Assembly: GCA_963969345.1 (NCBI GenBank)
Contig: OZ017768.1
Span: 4,116,718-4,180,717 of the forward strand
Length of the DNA: 64,000 nucleotides
Source: Turbatrix aceti
Taxonomy: Eukaryota; Nematoda; Chromadorea; Rhabditida; Panagrolaimidae
Direction of reading: 5' to 3'
A model generated the notes under the pieces. The model had not been told where the DNA came from and did not search any database. It was given only the letters and a program-made list of their open reading frames with translations. Below are positions 49,293 to 60,217 of this stretch, piece after piece. Position 1 is the stretch's first letter. Each line of letters opens with the position of its first letter. Made by a program: the position numbers and the translations under genes.

Positions 49293-52200
49293 ATGGTACG
49301 CTTTCTGTCATGTTTCCGGGTTTCAAGCTATGATTTCAGAAAAAAGCGGTTCGTCGAATCGCCAAAAAGGTATTTCCCAAGTCACCTGGTAGCCGGCGAG
49401 ATTACTTCCGTCGCCGAGCCTACGAAAATCTCAAGAAGAAACCCGGAAAGCCAATTCTCAAGCGATCTCGCTCTCCTTTCATCCGCAGCATTTCACAGAC
49501 CGTTGCCCGGAGGATTTCTGCCGTTGCCAAGCGTCGGGTTACGTTCAATCACTGCGTGACCAAGTTTCACATCCCGGCGCTTCCTGACAAGCCTGTGGCT
49601 TCGCATCGGATTCCTGAGGACTGTTTTAAGGTAAAATGACCGTTTTTATTGACATTTACGGTTGATTGAGTGTTTTGGATGATTCCAGGGCGATTCCAAG
49701 GACAGTTTTGTCATCGAGAGTTTCAATTCCTCGGATTTTGAGTGCACGCGGCGATCATCTCCCAACAATTCGCTTCTGAGCTCGTTCGACGACCCAGACG
49801 ACTCTGTTATCATCGAGGAAATCGAACCCATCGATTTGGAGCCTGAGCAGACTGTCTACGTGCCCCGGCAATCCATGACACGCATGAACAAACGCGCAGC
49901 CACGGCCACGGCCGCAGCTGCCGGCGACGCGTGCTCCTCTTCCGAAGTGCCAAAACGCCGCAAGGCAGACTTTTTCGAGCCTCGCCTCCCCTTCCGGGAC
50001 AAAAACGCGGGGAAAAAACGATCATCCGCCAACGAATGCGAAATTGTGGAAGTCATTGAGGCCAAGCCAAGTTCCTCATCAGCTCAGAAATCAACGTCCA
50101 AAGCGAAGCCAGCGGTCTTGAAACCTGAAAATACGGTTAACACCCCTCAAATTTACGATAAAGCGCCGTTTGAAGGCCTCGTTCACGTCAATGCCTCTAA
50201 TGAGGTGTTTGTGGAGGCTGGGAGGTTTGAGGAGTTCCCAGCGCCTTTGCCAGTTGCGGATTACAATTTGGAAAAGCTGCCTGCGTGCGCTCCGGTCCTC
50301 GACGATGAATTTTTGAACGTGCTTGCCGAAGACGAGGAAACGTGGGTTTTATTGTGATTATCATAAAAAAAAATTTTTTATTATTTTTTATTTTAGAAAA
50401 AATAATTTCGATTTTTAAAATTTTTATTCAACGTTTTTTTAACGTTTTTGAAATTTTATAAAAAAAATTTACGATTTTTTTTGTAAACAGTTGTTTTCAC
50501 TTTTTATAATTTTTTGAAAATCAGTAACAATTTTTTTGTGTTTTATATTTTTTAAAATTTCTTTAAAAAAATACAGTTTTTTCAAATTTTTAGTAAACAT
50601 TTTTTTTAGGTTTTTTGAAATTTAATTTCAAAAAAAATTTTGATTTTTTACATTTTTTTGCAAAAATTCAATTTGTTTTTGAAATTTTATAAAACGAAAT
50701 ACAAATTTCATATTTTTTTACATAAAAACCTTTTTTTATACTTTTTTTTAATTAACAGTTTCTGTACAATTTTTTTTAATTTCAGAACAACCCCCTCAGG
50801 CCCAGCCAAAATCTGGTACCGCCGAGGAAAATCGGCCGCCGACCAACCCGGCCTCTGGGCCGATCTCTGCGAAGTGCGGAGCGACGAAAACCTCGGCTCA
50901 ACTGACCTGCACTCGCTGATGCACTGGATGGCTCGGTGGAGACGCCGTGTCGAGAAGGTCGCCTTCGAGGAGCGTCGTGCGAAAAGAAAGCGCTCCAGAC
51001 CCGCAGCCGCCGACGACAATGACGACGATTACGATCCATCGACCGACGACTCGGATCTACGGGACCTGTCAAACCCGATGGTCGTCTGTGGGCCGACGGG
51101 CTGCGGCAAAACACGCTACGTCCACTTTGCCGCGAAGAAGGCGCTGTTCAACGTCGTCGAAGTGTCCGTATCCGTGTCTCGGAGCGGAAAAGCGCTCAAA
51201 GCCGTGCTTGATTCTGCGCTGAGCAACCATACGGTCAAGCCGGCTTCGATCCAGAATTTCTTCAGTCCCGGCAGACCGGTGAAGGCTGACAAGAAGGCTT
51301 GCTCCAAGTCGCTCATTTTGATTGATGACGTGGGTTTTTTGTCTTACAACGAATATTTTAAAAACGCTTTATGAAAGTTTCGGCATTTTATTAGGGAATC
51401 CAATACTTTTATTTTTTTCGGGAATTTCCCGTCAAAAATTACGTCCGTCAAAATGTACCCTGGTTTTGGAAATGCCGTAGTTTTTTTAACAAACAACGTC
51501 CCAAAAATCTTCAAAAATGAATTTCACAGTAAATTTTTTTTTGTCGTTGACAAAATTTTATTAAGAATTTCCTTTTATGTGTCGATTTTTTACACATTTC
51601 TTGTTATTTAGGTACATTTTTTATGTGCGATTTTTTAGGCGGACGTATGGTTCGAAAAGGAATCCGGCTACTGGCAGTACCTGTCTGAAGCCTGCGCAGA
51701 AGCAAAAGTGCCAATCGTGCTCACCTGCACTGATCTGGATGCCGTGACCCGGCATCTTGTTGCTCCAGCCATGGAAACGTTCTTCGTTCCCGCCAAGAGT
51801 CAGAATTCGTTGGCGAGGATACTTCGGGTAAGGTTTTTTGTTTGCGAACGAACACAACAACATCGAACATATTTTTTTTATCAGTCGTTCGAAATTTGGT
51901 TTTTCCAAGTAGAAAAACGATAAAAATTAGGTTTTCCACGTTTTTTCGTTTCGGATATCGGTGTTTTTAAATTTTTCCTGCGCTAAACTTTATCATTGTT
52001 ATTTCCCATTTTTTGCTAAATAATATTAATTTTTACCCAGTTTTCCTTATTTTATCCCAATTTTTGTTCGTTTTGTCTGTTCAAAAATTTTATTTTGGTC
52101 GCGAATAAATAAATTAAAAAAAAATTGTCCGCGAACGAACACGAACGTTCGCCCAACTGATTTTTTTTGCTTTTTACCGCCACTTATTCCCTCAGCGGTT

Positions 52201-52787
52201 TTCAGTACTTTGTAAAAGGCAAAACCGGCCTCTGGCTGTCCAAACAACTCATCTCCCACGTCGTCACCGATTCCGGCCAAGACCTCCGACGTGCCCTGAA
52301 CACCCTTCAATTTATCTGCGCAGCCGCCGACCTCCCGATTCGGATGCCGCGTTCACCGGCACCGACTGCCCTGGATTCCCGGGTCTTGGCACGACTCGAC
52401 GCTACTATGAGTTCCTGTTCTGAACCCGTGAATGCCTGGCTCGACGGATTCTCCGACGAATTCCTGGCACGATCCGACAGACCCCAGCATCCGGCGGTGG
52501 CTGCTGCGTTCGCCCGAGGCGCTCTGGATATCCGAAAACGGCCCCTCGCTTTGGACTCCCTTCCGCTGCTCTCCGTCATCCACCGGGCCTTCTGCGCCCG
52601 TCGCAGCGTTGGGAGGCGTGTCCTGCACCCCTTCGACACCGTTGGCTTCGAAATGGCCAGTTACGACCGGACTGGGCGACTCAAAACGTTTATGAACTCG
52701 TATCTTGATTTTCCAAAGCTGGATTCGAGAAGTGGTCCTGACACGAAAGATAGTGCCGTTTCTCGCGAACTTGAAGAAAACGAATAA
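49293..52787 (+). CDS. ATAD5: ATAD5/ELG1-like RFC-type AAA+ ATPase (PCNA unloader)
   Basis: Large subunit of the alternative RFC clamp-loader complex that removes PCNA from replicated DNA. Predicted 753 aa from exons 49293-49295 (ATG only), 49340-49630, 49689-50341, 50786-51329, 51639-51827 and 52206-52787. The N-terminal third is basic and unstructured (KKAVRRIAKKVFPKSPGSRR). The AAA+ core has Walker A GPTGCGKTRYVHFAAKK, then VVEVSVSVSRSGKAL (ATAD5-like), Walker B LILIDDADVWFEKESGYW, sensor 1 PIVLTCTD, and DLRRALNTLQFI. The Walker B and sensor layout matches ATAD5 rather than RFC1 (no BRCT) or CTF18. It is much shorter than vertebrate ATAD5 (about 1840 aa). The start is tentative: it relies on a 44-bp intron straight after the ATG. 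Confidence 0.88.
50342..50785. other. ATAD5-like intron 3
   Basis: A 444-bp intron composed almost entirely of T and A runs, ending in AATTTCAG. Nothing else is visible. Confidence 0.8.
51330..51638. other. ATAD5-like intron 4
   Basis: A 309-bp T-rich intron splitting the Walker B region between LILIDD and ADVWFE. No embedded feature. Confidence 0.8.
51828..52205. repeat. ATAD5-like intron 5 with GAACGAAC / CGCGAAC repeats
   Basis: A 378-bp intron with words of the TGTTCGCGAACA family: GCGAACGAACACAAC near 51845, GGTCGCGAATAAAT near 52098 and CCGCGAACGAACACGAACGTTCGC near 52129-52152. This extends the palindrome family beyond the 44-47 kb cluster. Confidence 0.65.
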
Positions 52788-52850
52788 TTTACCGTAACGC
52801 GTGTTTGTCAATGTCACTTTTCACTTGTTTTATAGAATTTTGTCATCAAA

Positions 52851-52856
52851 ATTAAA
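52851..52856 (+). terminator. Possible polyadenylation signal ATTAAA (ATAD5-like)
   Basis: ATTAAA 64 nt after the stop codon, in an A-rich context. Confidence 0.4.
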
Positions 52857-53730
52857 AAGCTAACCCACTTTTTGTTTGTATCTGTGGAGTTTTTTTTGCA
52901 AAACTCGAATTTCGTGACGGGCGGCAATTTGACTTTGCTGCCACCCGCAGCAGCTTTGGTTAATTGAGGGCCGACTGATCCTAAAAAACGAAAGTTGAGG
53001 TCGGTCGCGTACTCATTTCGTTTTCTTCATCTTGTGCGCGACCTTAATCTCCCGTGGATCGCGTCGAAAGTCCGAGTGTACAAGGGAATCACTTGACCCT
53101 CGGGCAGGGTTTGTGGGGGGGGGGCGCAAAAGTGCGCGCGCGTGTGCCGCAGGGTAAACACAGGGCCGGATTCTATTCGATTCTGGGCTGGGCTGGGGTT
53201 CTGCCACTGCCACTGCCACAAGTGGTCTGCTCTCCTCGGTGATGAGTTTTCCCTCCATTTCCATCACCCCAGACACGGGGATGGATGCCGATATGCCGAC
53301 GACGCCCGGCGAGCCGAGCCGAGTGGTGTTACGATCTTCTTCTTTTTCTTCTTCTTCTTCTTCTGCAAATTGGTATCTGGAAGACATGGAATTTCGTTCG
53401 TTTTTGCTTTTCTGTTTGGCTCTGTCTGCAGCTGCAGCCTCGGAGGCTGCGCGGTTATGGTTTGTTTCTTCTTCCGAAATGAGCTCTGCTCCTCTGTTCT
53501 GCCCGCGAGCGAACGAACGAACACAATGGCGCGCATGGCTATGTTGTTTTTTTTCTTCGCGTGCGTTTTGTAATTAGGTAACGCATTTGACTTCTCTTCC
53601 TTCTTTGCCTCAAGGAGCAGGGCGTTGTTTCCGTGCTTTGGTGCTGCGCGGAGAATTCCGTCATTCTGGACTGGTTATGTAGTATGTACTATGCACTCGT
53701 CTGCGTCTGCAAAACATGGACTTACGTTAG

Positions 53731-54096
53731 TTAGTTAGTTCGGGCCAGCTGATGCAATTTCTGCCGACGCCATCGGCGACGACCAGCGACGCGGAAGAAG
53801 CACCTCGAGTCCATCTTCACGCCAATGAGTGGCTTCCACTTGGACATAGCCAGTTTTGGGATAGAGGGGACACGTTTTTTTTCTTTGACGCCGACAGGCG
53901 ATTGCGCGAATGAATCTGTGGCGCCAATTGCAATTGCAGCATGATTGGCGGCGCTGACCACTTGAGGCGGGCGAAGAGGCTTCTCGAAAAAAGCAGGTGG
54001 TGGCCAAGTCGCCTGTCGCATGAAATCGGCGTCTAACTTCCCAACTTCGTTTTCCTCAGAGCCAGTCCAGTTGATTTTGAATTCCATTTTCTCCAT
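53731..54096 (-). CDS. Hypothetical 121-aa protein (weak)
   Basis: A single-exon minus-strand frame begins with ATG at 54096 (MEKMEFKINWTGSEENE) and runs to a stop formed by a TAAC tandem run. It has no membrane segment. The C-terminal third is basic (GRRRWRRQKLHQLARTN). I recognise no domain. A good GTAAGT donor lies just after the stop, so the segment may instead be part of a noncoding or untranslated exon. Kept only because the frame is fairly long and begins acidic and ends basic, without low-complexity bias. Confidence 0.25.
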   Translation of the reverse strand: MEKMEFKINWTGSEENEVGKLDADFMRQATWPPPAFFEKPLRPPQVVSAANHAAIAIGATDSFAQSPVGVKEKKRVPSIPKLAMSKWKPLIGVKMDSRCFFRVAGRRRWRRQKLHQLARTN

Positions 54097-55299
54097 TTTT
54101 TGCCCTAGTTCGTTCAAAATTGCATTTTTGTATTATATTATATTAAAATTCAAAATCTTTCCCCTACAAAAAAAGTTTGCAATTTTTGACAAACGACTTT
54201 GCGTCAATCACGAACAAACAGATCACATTCACGTTTTTTGTTGAATCGAATTCCTGTTTGCCAATAACCACAGACAACGATTGAACGAACGATTGAATGA
54301 ATGACCTGTGGTTGTGATTTGTCTTTGAGCCTCGAATCTTATCTATGAGTCACCTTTCCTTGGCCAAATACCTTGTTTTTCACCTTTTTCCATTTAAATA
54401 CTTCCTGGACCCAATCGAGACCAAAACTGTTCCTTTCGCTGTTCACTGCCGATTACGTCAAATAAATTCATGTCAGGGATACCTCCTTCTCCTCGCCCGT
54501 TGGATTGATTGCGCATGTATTTATGTATTCCAGCAAGTATTTATTACAAAAATCCGAGTTATGTGTCAATCCTCTTTTTCCTCGGCTTTTGTTTCTTTCT
54601 GATCGCGGCGCGCGTGGATGTGGATTTGGATTTGTGTCAGCAATCGAAATTCCTATTCCTAAGAAGGGAGGAATACAACGGAATGGCTGCTCGTGGTTGT
54701 TCGTTGGTTGGTTCGAACATTGAACATCGAACATCGAACAGGGATCTGATTACCGGCGCGTCTTTCAGCGAGGTATTGCACTTTTTGCAAATTTTCTAAT
54801 TGCACGTCGAGTGGAGTGGGGCTCGATAAAAAGTGCATTTTTATTTTTTTTGAGTGGACAACATGCTCGCTGCTGCCACCACGACCATCAACTTGAAACA
54901 ACGCTGCCGCGGAGAGAGACGACCAGTTTCGGGGGATATGGAGTAATTGAGTTGTTTTTCACGCACAAAACAGGATCGATCCCGGTCGTAACCCATCATT
55001 GCGGGATGATGATCGCTGCCCTGCCCCCTCCCCTCCCTGTCCGGGATGTTGGGGTGCACGGAGACTCTTTGGCGCCTGATTTGGCCAGGTGACGTGCCAT
55101 CCATGGCTGGGGTGTTAATCAGTCTTCTGTCCCTTTTTTTCTCTCTCGTCGATGGCACAGAGTCTCTCAGTACAGTATCCCCGGGGGCGTTCAAACTTCC
55201 GGGATATTTAGTTCCGTAGTTAGCCGATCAGATTTGTTGTCGTCGTCACAAACCATGTCGCTGTGATTTTTCCAGAGTTGTTCAATTCGACAATTTTCA

Positions 55300-55800
55300 G
55301 TGCTCGCTCTGCTCGCGCTCTTTGAGCAATTCACTTTTCCGTGCTCGCTCTGCTCATGCTCTTTGAGTTTCTAAAATTTTCGCGCTCGCTCCGCTCGCGC
55401 TCTTTTATTCTCAGATCCTTTGCTCTTGCTCTGCTCACGCTCGTGAGTTGAGCAGGAGCGAGCAATGAGCAAACATGGCTCACACATAAAAATGTGAATT
55501 TTGAGCCAAAATTCAGTTCCTCACTAAAAGAAAGACCGTATACTCCTTGGAGATACCCCCAACATCGTGTTTTTGGTCGAAATTACCAGTATTTTAGTAT
55601 TTGTAGCACTAAATTTATAGTGAGCAGTGCTCATTTTAAAAATTTCTCTTGCTCGCTCTGCTCGCGCTCTTTGAGCAATTCAATTTTTCGTGCTCGCTCT
55701 GCTCATGCTCATTGAACACTCCAATTTTTCGCGCTCGCTCCGCTCGCGCTCGTGAGCTGAGCAGGAGCGAGCAGTGAGCAGGAGCAATTTGGTGAGCATC
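55300..55800. repeat. Paired GCTCGCTC-rich repeat units with inverted ends
   Basis: Two related units, 55300-55487 and about 55650-55800, share ordered blocks: TGCTCGCTCTGCTCGCGCTC, TTTGAGCAATTCA, GTGCTCGCTCTGCTCATGCTC, CGCGCTCGCTCCGCTCGCGC and a closing GAGCAGGAGCGAGCA. The closing block is the approximate reverse complement of the opening GCTCGCTCTGCTC, so each unit could fold into a hairpin. Unique sequence separates the units. There is no coding frame. Confidence 0.75.
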
Positions 55801-57548
55801 GAACAACTCTGGATTTTTCTTTTGCTCGCTCGCTCCTTTGCGAGGTTCAGGTTCATTGAAATCAAGCTCGTCGGGGTGACATTTATCACGGCTGACTTCT
55901 GTCCCCACCCAGACAACAGCGTGTCAAAAATAACTTTCGTTGACGCTTTTTTTGTTTTTTTTACTCCATTTGTTGAAAGTCGACAAAATGGATACAAAAC
56001 GAGCAGAGACACGAAATGCCGACCACCGGGGCGATTTTGCGTGGTTAGACTCCTCCTGGCCCCCTTGGACATCCAGAAATAGAATGTAGCGCCGAGTGAG
56101 ACCAGTTGACGTTTCCCGGCGACTTTAAAGGCATATAAAAGGTCACCAACGACACAAAACCCAGTTTTGTCGACTTCACTGCTCCTGAGTTTCAAATGCC
56201 CTTGTGCCTGAACTTTTCCGGATCCTAATGAATTTCCTGGATTTCTTATCGGTCAAAAACCCATCATCTCAAGCAATCAGTACCCCAACTCTGATTTCGA
56301 CGTCACTTTGTCGTCGGAGACGACGACCGCACCGGTCTGGAGATGGGTTTTCATCTTTTTTCAGATATATTCCAACTTTGGTTCCCGTTTTTTTTGTCTC
56401 GCGGCAAAAAAAATCTAATTTGTTTGAAAACCCGCCAGACGGGCTGGCTCGGATGCATCCGTCCAGCCTGGGCAAAAACATGCGATCATCTTCCTTCCCT
56501 GCGTAGGCTGGCATCTGCTGCTGTGATTACGATAGCGATGACGATGACGATCGAATCGAATCGATTCCAGTTCAAACGAAAAAAAAATGATTCGATCGGG
56601 CGCGTGTTTTTCCCGAGAACGTCGTTTGCTGCTGCTGCGACATTGCCTGAGGGCCTCGCCTCGATGCTTCTTTTTTTGGCCTCGACGGACGATACTACGC
56701 ACGCATGCAGCAGCACACCCCACTACCCCCAGGCACCGCACACCGGGCATCGCGCATGCGCACCTGTTTTGTTTTTGTTGTTTTGTACTCGTGCAAGAAT
56801 GTGCTATTCTATTCCTATTTATTTTTTTTTCTGATGTGCCGGGAGTTTGTTTTATTTTTATTGTCCTGGGTTCTTCTCGGTTTCCCGTGGCATCGCGCGC
56901 ACAGACGACCCCTGTCATGAGCGTACGGTGATTGTTGTGGCGCTCACGCACACTCACGCTCATGCATCAGAAATAAATAGCAGTAGTAGTAGTATTATAT
57001 TTACTTCCCCGTTGTTGTCCTGTCCTGCCTCCGCACCTTTGGAATCCCCTTTTCTTCGGGCCAGGCAGAAAGTAAATGAGCGGTTAGAACAAAAAGAATA
57101 AGAATGGAAAAAAAAAGCGCAAGGGGCCTGGAGCTAAACTGGTTTTGGTTTTGACGACTCTGCCTTAGACAGTTAACGTGTGCGCAGAGAGGGGAGAAGT
57201 ATCACTGAACAACAAACGGTTTACACACGCATACGACTCACGAGCGTGCTTTCGCTTTTTAGCCGGCCCCGGGCGCAGGCAGCAACAGCAACAACGCCAA
57301 AGACAAAAACGACGAAGACGACTCCACCTGTCCTGGAGAGATGCGAGCCCCGGTGAAGAAGATGACGTTGCCGATAACCGGGTGGGCACGAGGAGGGGAG
57401 GAGGACAGTGTGCGGCACAGAGGGGGTCGTCTTCGTCCCTTTTTTCGGAGGGGAACCGAAGGTGGGGGTGCTTATGGTGATAGCAGGCACCAGTTGCCCG
57501 AATTTTGGGTCTTCTTCTATCCACAAAGTCGTCAATGACAGAAAAAAG

Positions 57549-57908
57549 GTGCCTGTAAGTACAACGTTTTTTTTACTTTTTGTAAAAAATTTTTGCAACA
57601 ACGTTTGAATTTCTTACAAAAAAATAGAATTCTTGCAAATCTAAAAGTTAAGAAAATGTTTTTTTTAAATGTAAAAATTTTGTACAAAAACGTCGAAATT
57701 TTTTATGTACAACAAAAGTAAAATTCTTACATTTTTGTAAAAATTTTACTTTTTTGTACGAAATTTTAAAAGTTTTGTAAAAATTTTACTTTTTTGTAAG
57801 AAATTTTTACATTTTTGCAAGTATTCCATTTTTTTTAAAAATTCATACATTTTTGTAAAAATTACTTACAAAAAAATGAAAAAAAACATTATATGTACTT
57901 ACAGACAC
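57549..57908. repeat. MITE-like element with terminal inverted repeats
   Basis: Ends GTGCCTGTAAGTACA (57549-57563) and TGTACTTACAGACAC (57894-57908) are inverted copies matching at 14 of 15 bases. The 330-bp interior is a series of degenerate palindromes such as TTGTAAAAATTTTAC. The size, AT-rich interior and lack of coding sequence fit a nonautonomous DNA transposon. No target-site duplication could be confirmed by eye. Confidence 0.65.
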
Positions 57909-60217
57909 ACTTTTTTCAGTGTCCGGGATGAGATGAGATGTTTTTGATCAGTTCATTCGAGAAGGATGTGCTGTGCTTTCTTTTTCTGGCTGCCCTCTCG
58001 CCAACGCACGCCAGCCCGTTTTTTGTTTCTTCACGTCACTGCGAGAAAATAGTTGCAACTTTCGCCCGAAGGTACGGATAGTGCGGGGGCGGGGGCTGAG
58101 AGGAAGTAACATTTTTTTTGTTTTTGCCTTTTCTGCGCGCTTCTATTTTGTAGCACTTGCGCCTGATCCACTCTATTTGTGGCAAAACAATGCAAAAAAA
58201 TTTTTTCAGCTTTCAGCTTTCAGCTTTAGGGTCAGATTACGGTACTTTGCGGAGGTATAACCTACAATTACCGAGTTCAGCTATTTTTTTGTTCCTTGCT
58301 CGCGTTCGTTGCTCGCGTGAGATTTTTTTGACCCAACTCAAAAAATATCTTCTCGCAAGCACGATTTGTACTTACCAACCTAATATTCCCGGAGGATTTC
58401 ACCTGTTCTGTGCCGGTGGCGACTGTTAAAACAGTGTTTTTCGACGTCTAGGCGTGATTCTCGACAGCAAAAATGAAAGAGCAAAGGCCGTTTTTGTCGC
58501 GGGCGTCGGACGCCTTTGAACGCCTCTGCGACGGGAAAATCCCGATAGCGCCTTCAGGGAGAGTTTTTGTTACATTTTTCTTCTCATTTTCCTTCCGTCT
58601 GCAACATTTTCCTTTAGTCTGCGTCTGTCAAGGACAGGGAATAGGGGTTTGAACCGGTGCCTTTCGGGCCCCTCGCCTTGACTTGTTTACTTACACTCTC
58701 GGCCGGTGGCGGCTGCGGCAGCGACGGTGGCGCATTCCATCTTCCGCGCAGGTCAAACCCCTCTCGTCCTGCGTTGCGTCGAGGAAAGTGGAAAAAAAAC
58801 CCAACCCTTTTGCTGGCCCGTTTTCCCTTGTCCTTCGCGTCATCGTGGCCTTTAGCTTCACCTGCACTTGTTCAGATGCCGTCCGTGTGCGACACGCGAG
58901 AGAACTTCCTCGTCCTCGTCCTCGTCCCTGTCCTTGTCACCTCTCTTTTGCATGCTCTCGATCTTTGGCCGGCGCAGACACATTTTTTGTACTTTACTAA
59001 TTCTGGGGTTCTGCAACTTCCTGTACTATCCATACCTGTACATGTACCTGTACCTTGCTTCGGTTTCGGCACTTTGAAGCCAAAGCATGCATCTGACCCC
59101 TGTAAAAGTCTGTATCGTCAGTCTGACGAAATCCCGCAGAAGGCCATATTTTCACATGTCACCTGCGTGCACCTTTGTGCTTTTCTGACTCCAGGGTAGA
59201 CTCTAGTCTGTCGGCTAACATGCTTAATCAGAGTTAACCCTGATTACGGCAACGACGTGGACTTTTGCACTCCGCGCCGTCCAAAGAACGCCTTGCTTCC
59301 AGCCTCCAGCCTGCAGAACCACGAGGAATAAATTACCAGTGCCGTCGGGGAGGGCGGAGTGTCTACCAGAAGTCCATGGACGTCAGACGTCAGACAAGAT
59401 CAGGGAAAACTCGGTTTTTGTTGGCGCCGCAGGCATGGCTGTTATTTATTTTCGTTTACGTTTACGTTCCTTTACCTTGCTTGTTTTTTTGTATTATAGT
59501 TGTCAAAAGTTCCTCTCCTCGCTTCGGCCTACGCGCATTTACGATTTATTTCGCAAAGGACAAAACAAAACAACATCTGCACAAAATCACCCTCTTTTCA
59601 CCTGCAAGCCGGAGCCCGCAGATAGATGCGTGCTCGGACTTCGCCCAATTCGTTCAAACTGTTTTACTTGAAAGACGAAGGAAGGCAGGTATGGCCTGAC
59701 GGAAGAAATGGTTTGGTTTGATTCGAGCAGCCCAGCCCAGCCCTTTTACACCTGACGTCACGTCAATCACCCCTCTCTCCTTCCCGCCTGCCTCCCGACA
59801 ACCCTGTCCCTGGGGCCTGCACAGAGGAGAGGAGAGCGGGAGATGCATCCCGGGGAGAGCTGCTTGCCCTCCGGCGAAGAGCGCTGATATGAGTTGCAAG
59901 TTGCGAACGTGAACGAACGCTGGACTGACATGAATGACCCGTTTTTCATTCATTCAGCGTTCCCGATTTGGATTCGTTAACGGCATTCCTCTTCGGGTTA
60001 CGGTAGTTTTTCTGCGGGCAACTGCTGCAACAAAAGGTCGACCGATGCCCCTGGCCATGTTTTGTCCCGCTCCTCCCTGATTGCGCATTGTTACCTGTTA
60101 TGTACCTGCGTGTTATTGTTGACAAAGAAAAAAAATGCACACCTCGGCATCGTGCTTTTTTTGATTTTATCGCCGGCCCCGCGAAAAGAAATTCATGCAC
60201 GCACGCTCATTTCAGGC

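Larger units (their letters stand above)
52788..60217. other. Gene-poor region between ATAD5-like and Pax genes
   Basis: About 7.4 kb with only one weak single-exon frame (53731-54096). It contains a GCTCGCTC-rich repeat pair (55300-55800), a terminal-inverted-repeat element (57549-57908), a (TAAC)n run near 53727 and GT/CA-poor low-complexity DNA. The stretch adjoining 60218 probably contains regulatory DNA of the Pax gene. No tRNA, rRNA or transposase was recognised. Confidence 0.55.

Noticed and set aside
52814..52980. Minus-strand frame of about 55 codons preceded by a TTTTTTAG acceptor (GPQLTKAAAGGSKVKLPPV)
   Set aside because: The only nearby donor would give a 32-bp intron and no in-frame start could be tied to it; it overlaps the ATAD5-like 3' region. 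It may merit a cDNA check but is not supported as a gene.
53013..53577. Overlapping frames on both strands with poly-Glu or poly-Ser runs
   Set aside because: They are both readings of a TTC/GAA microsatellite, with no domain and no consistent splice structure.
58640..58670. GGTTCAAACCCC resembling a tRNA T-arm on the minus strand
   Set aside because: The flanking bases do not form a T stem, and no acceptor, D or anticodon arms are present.
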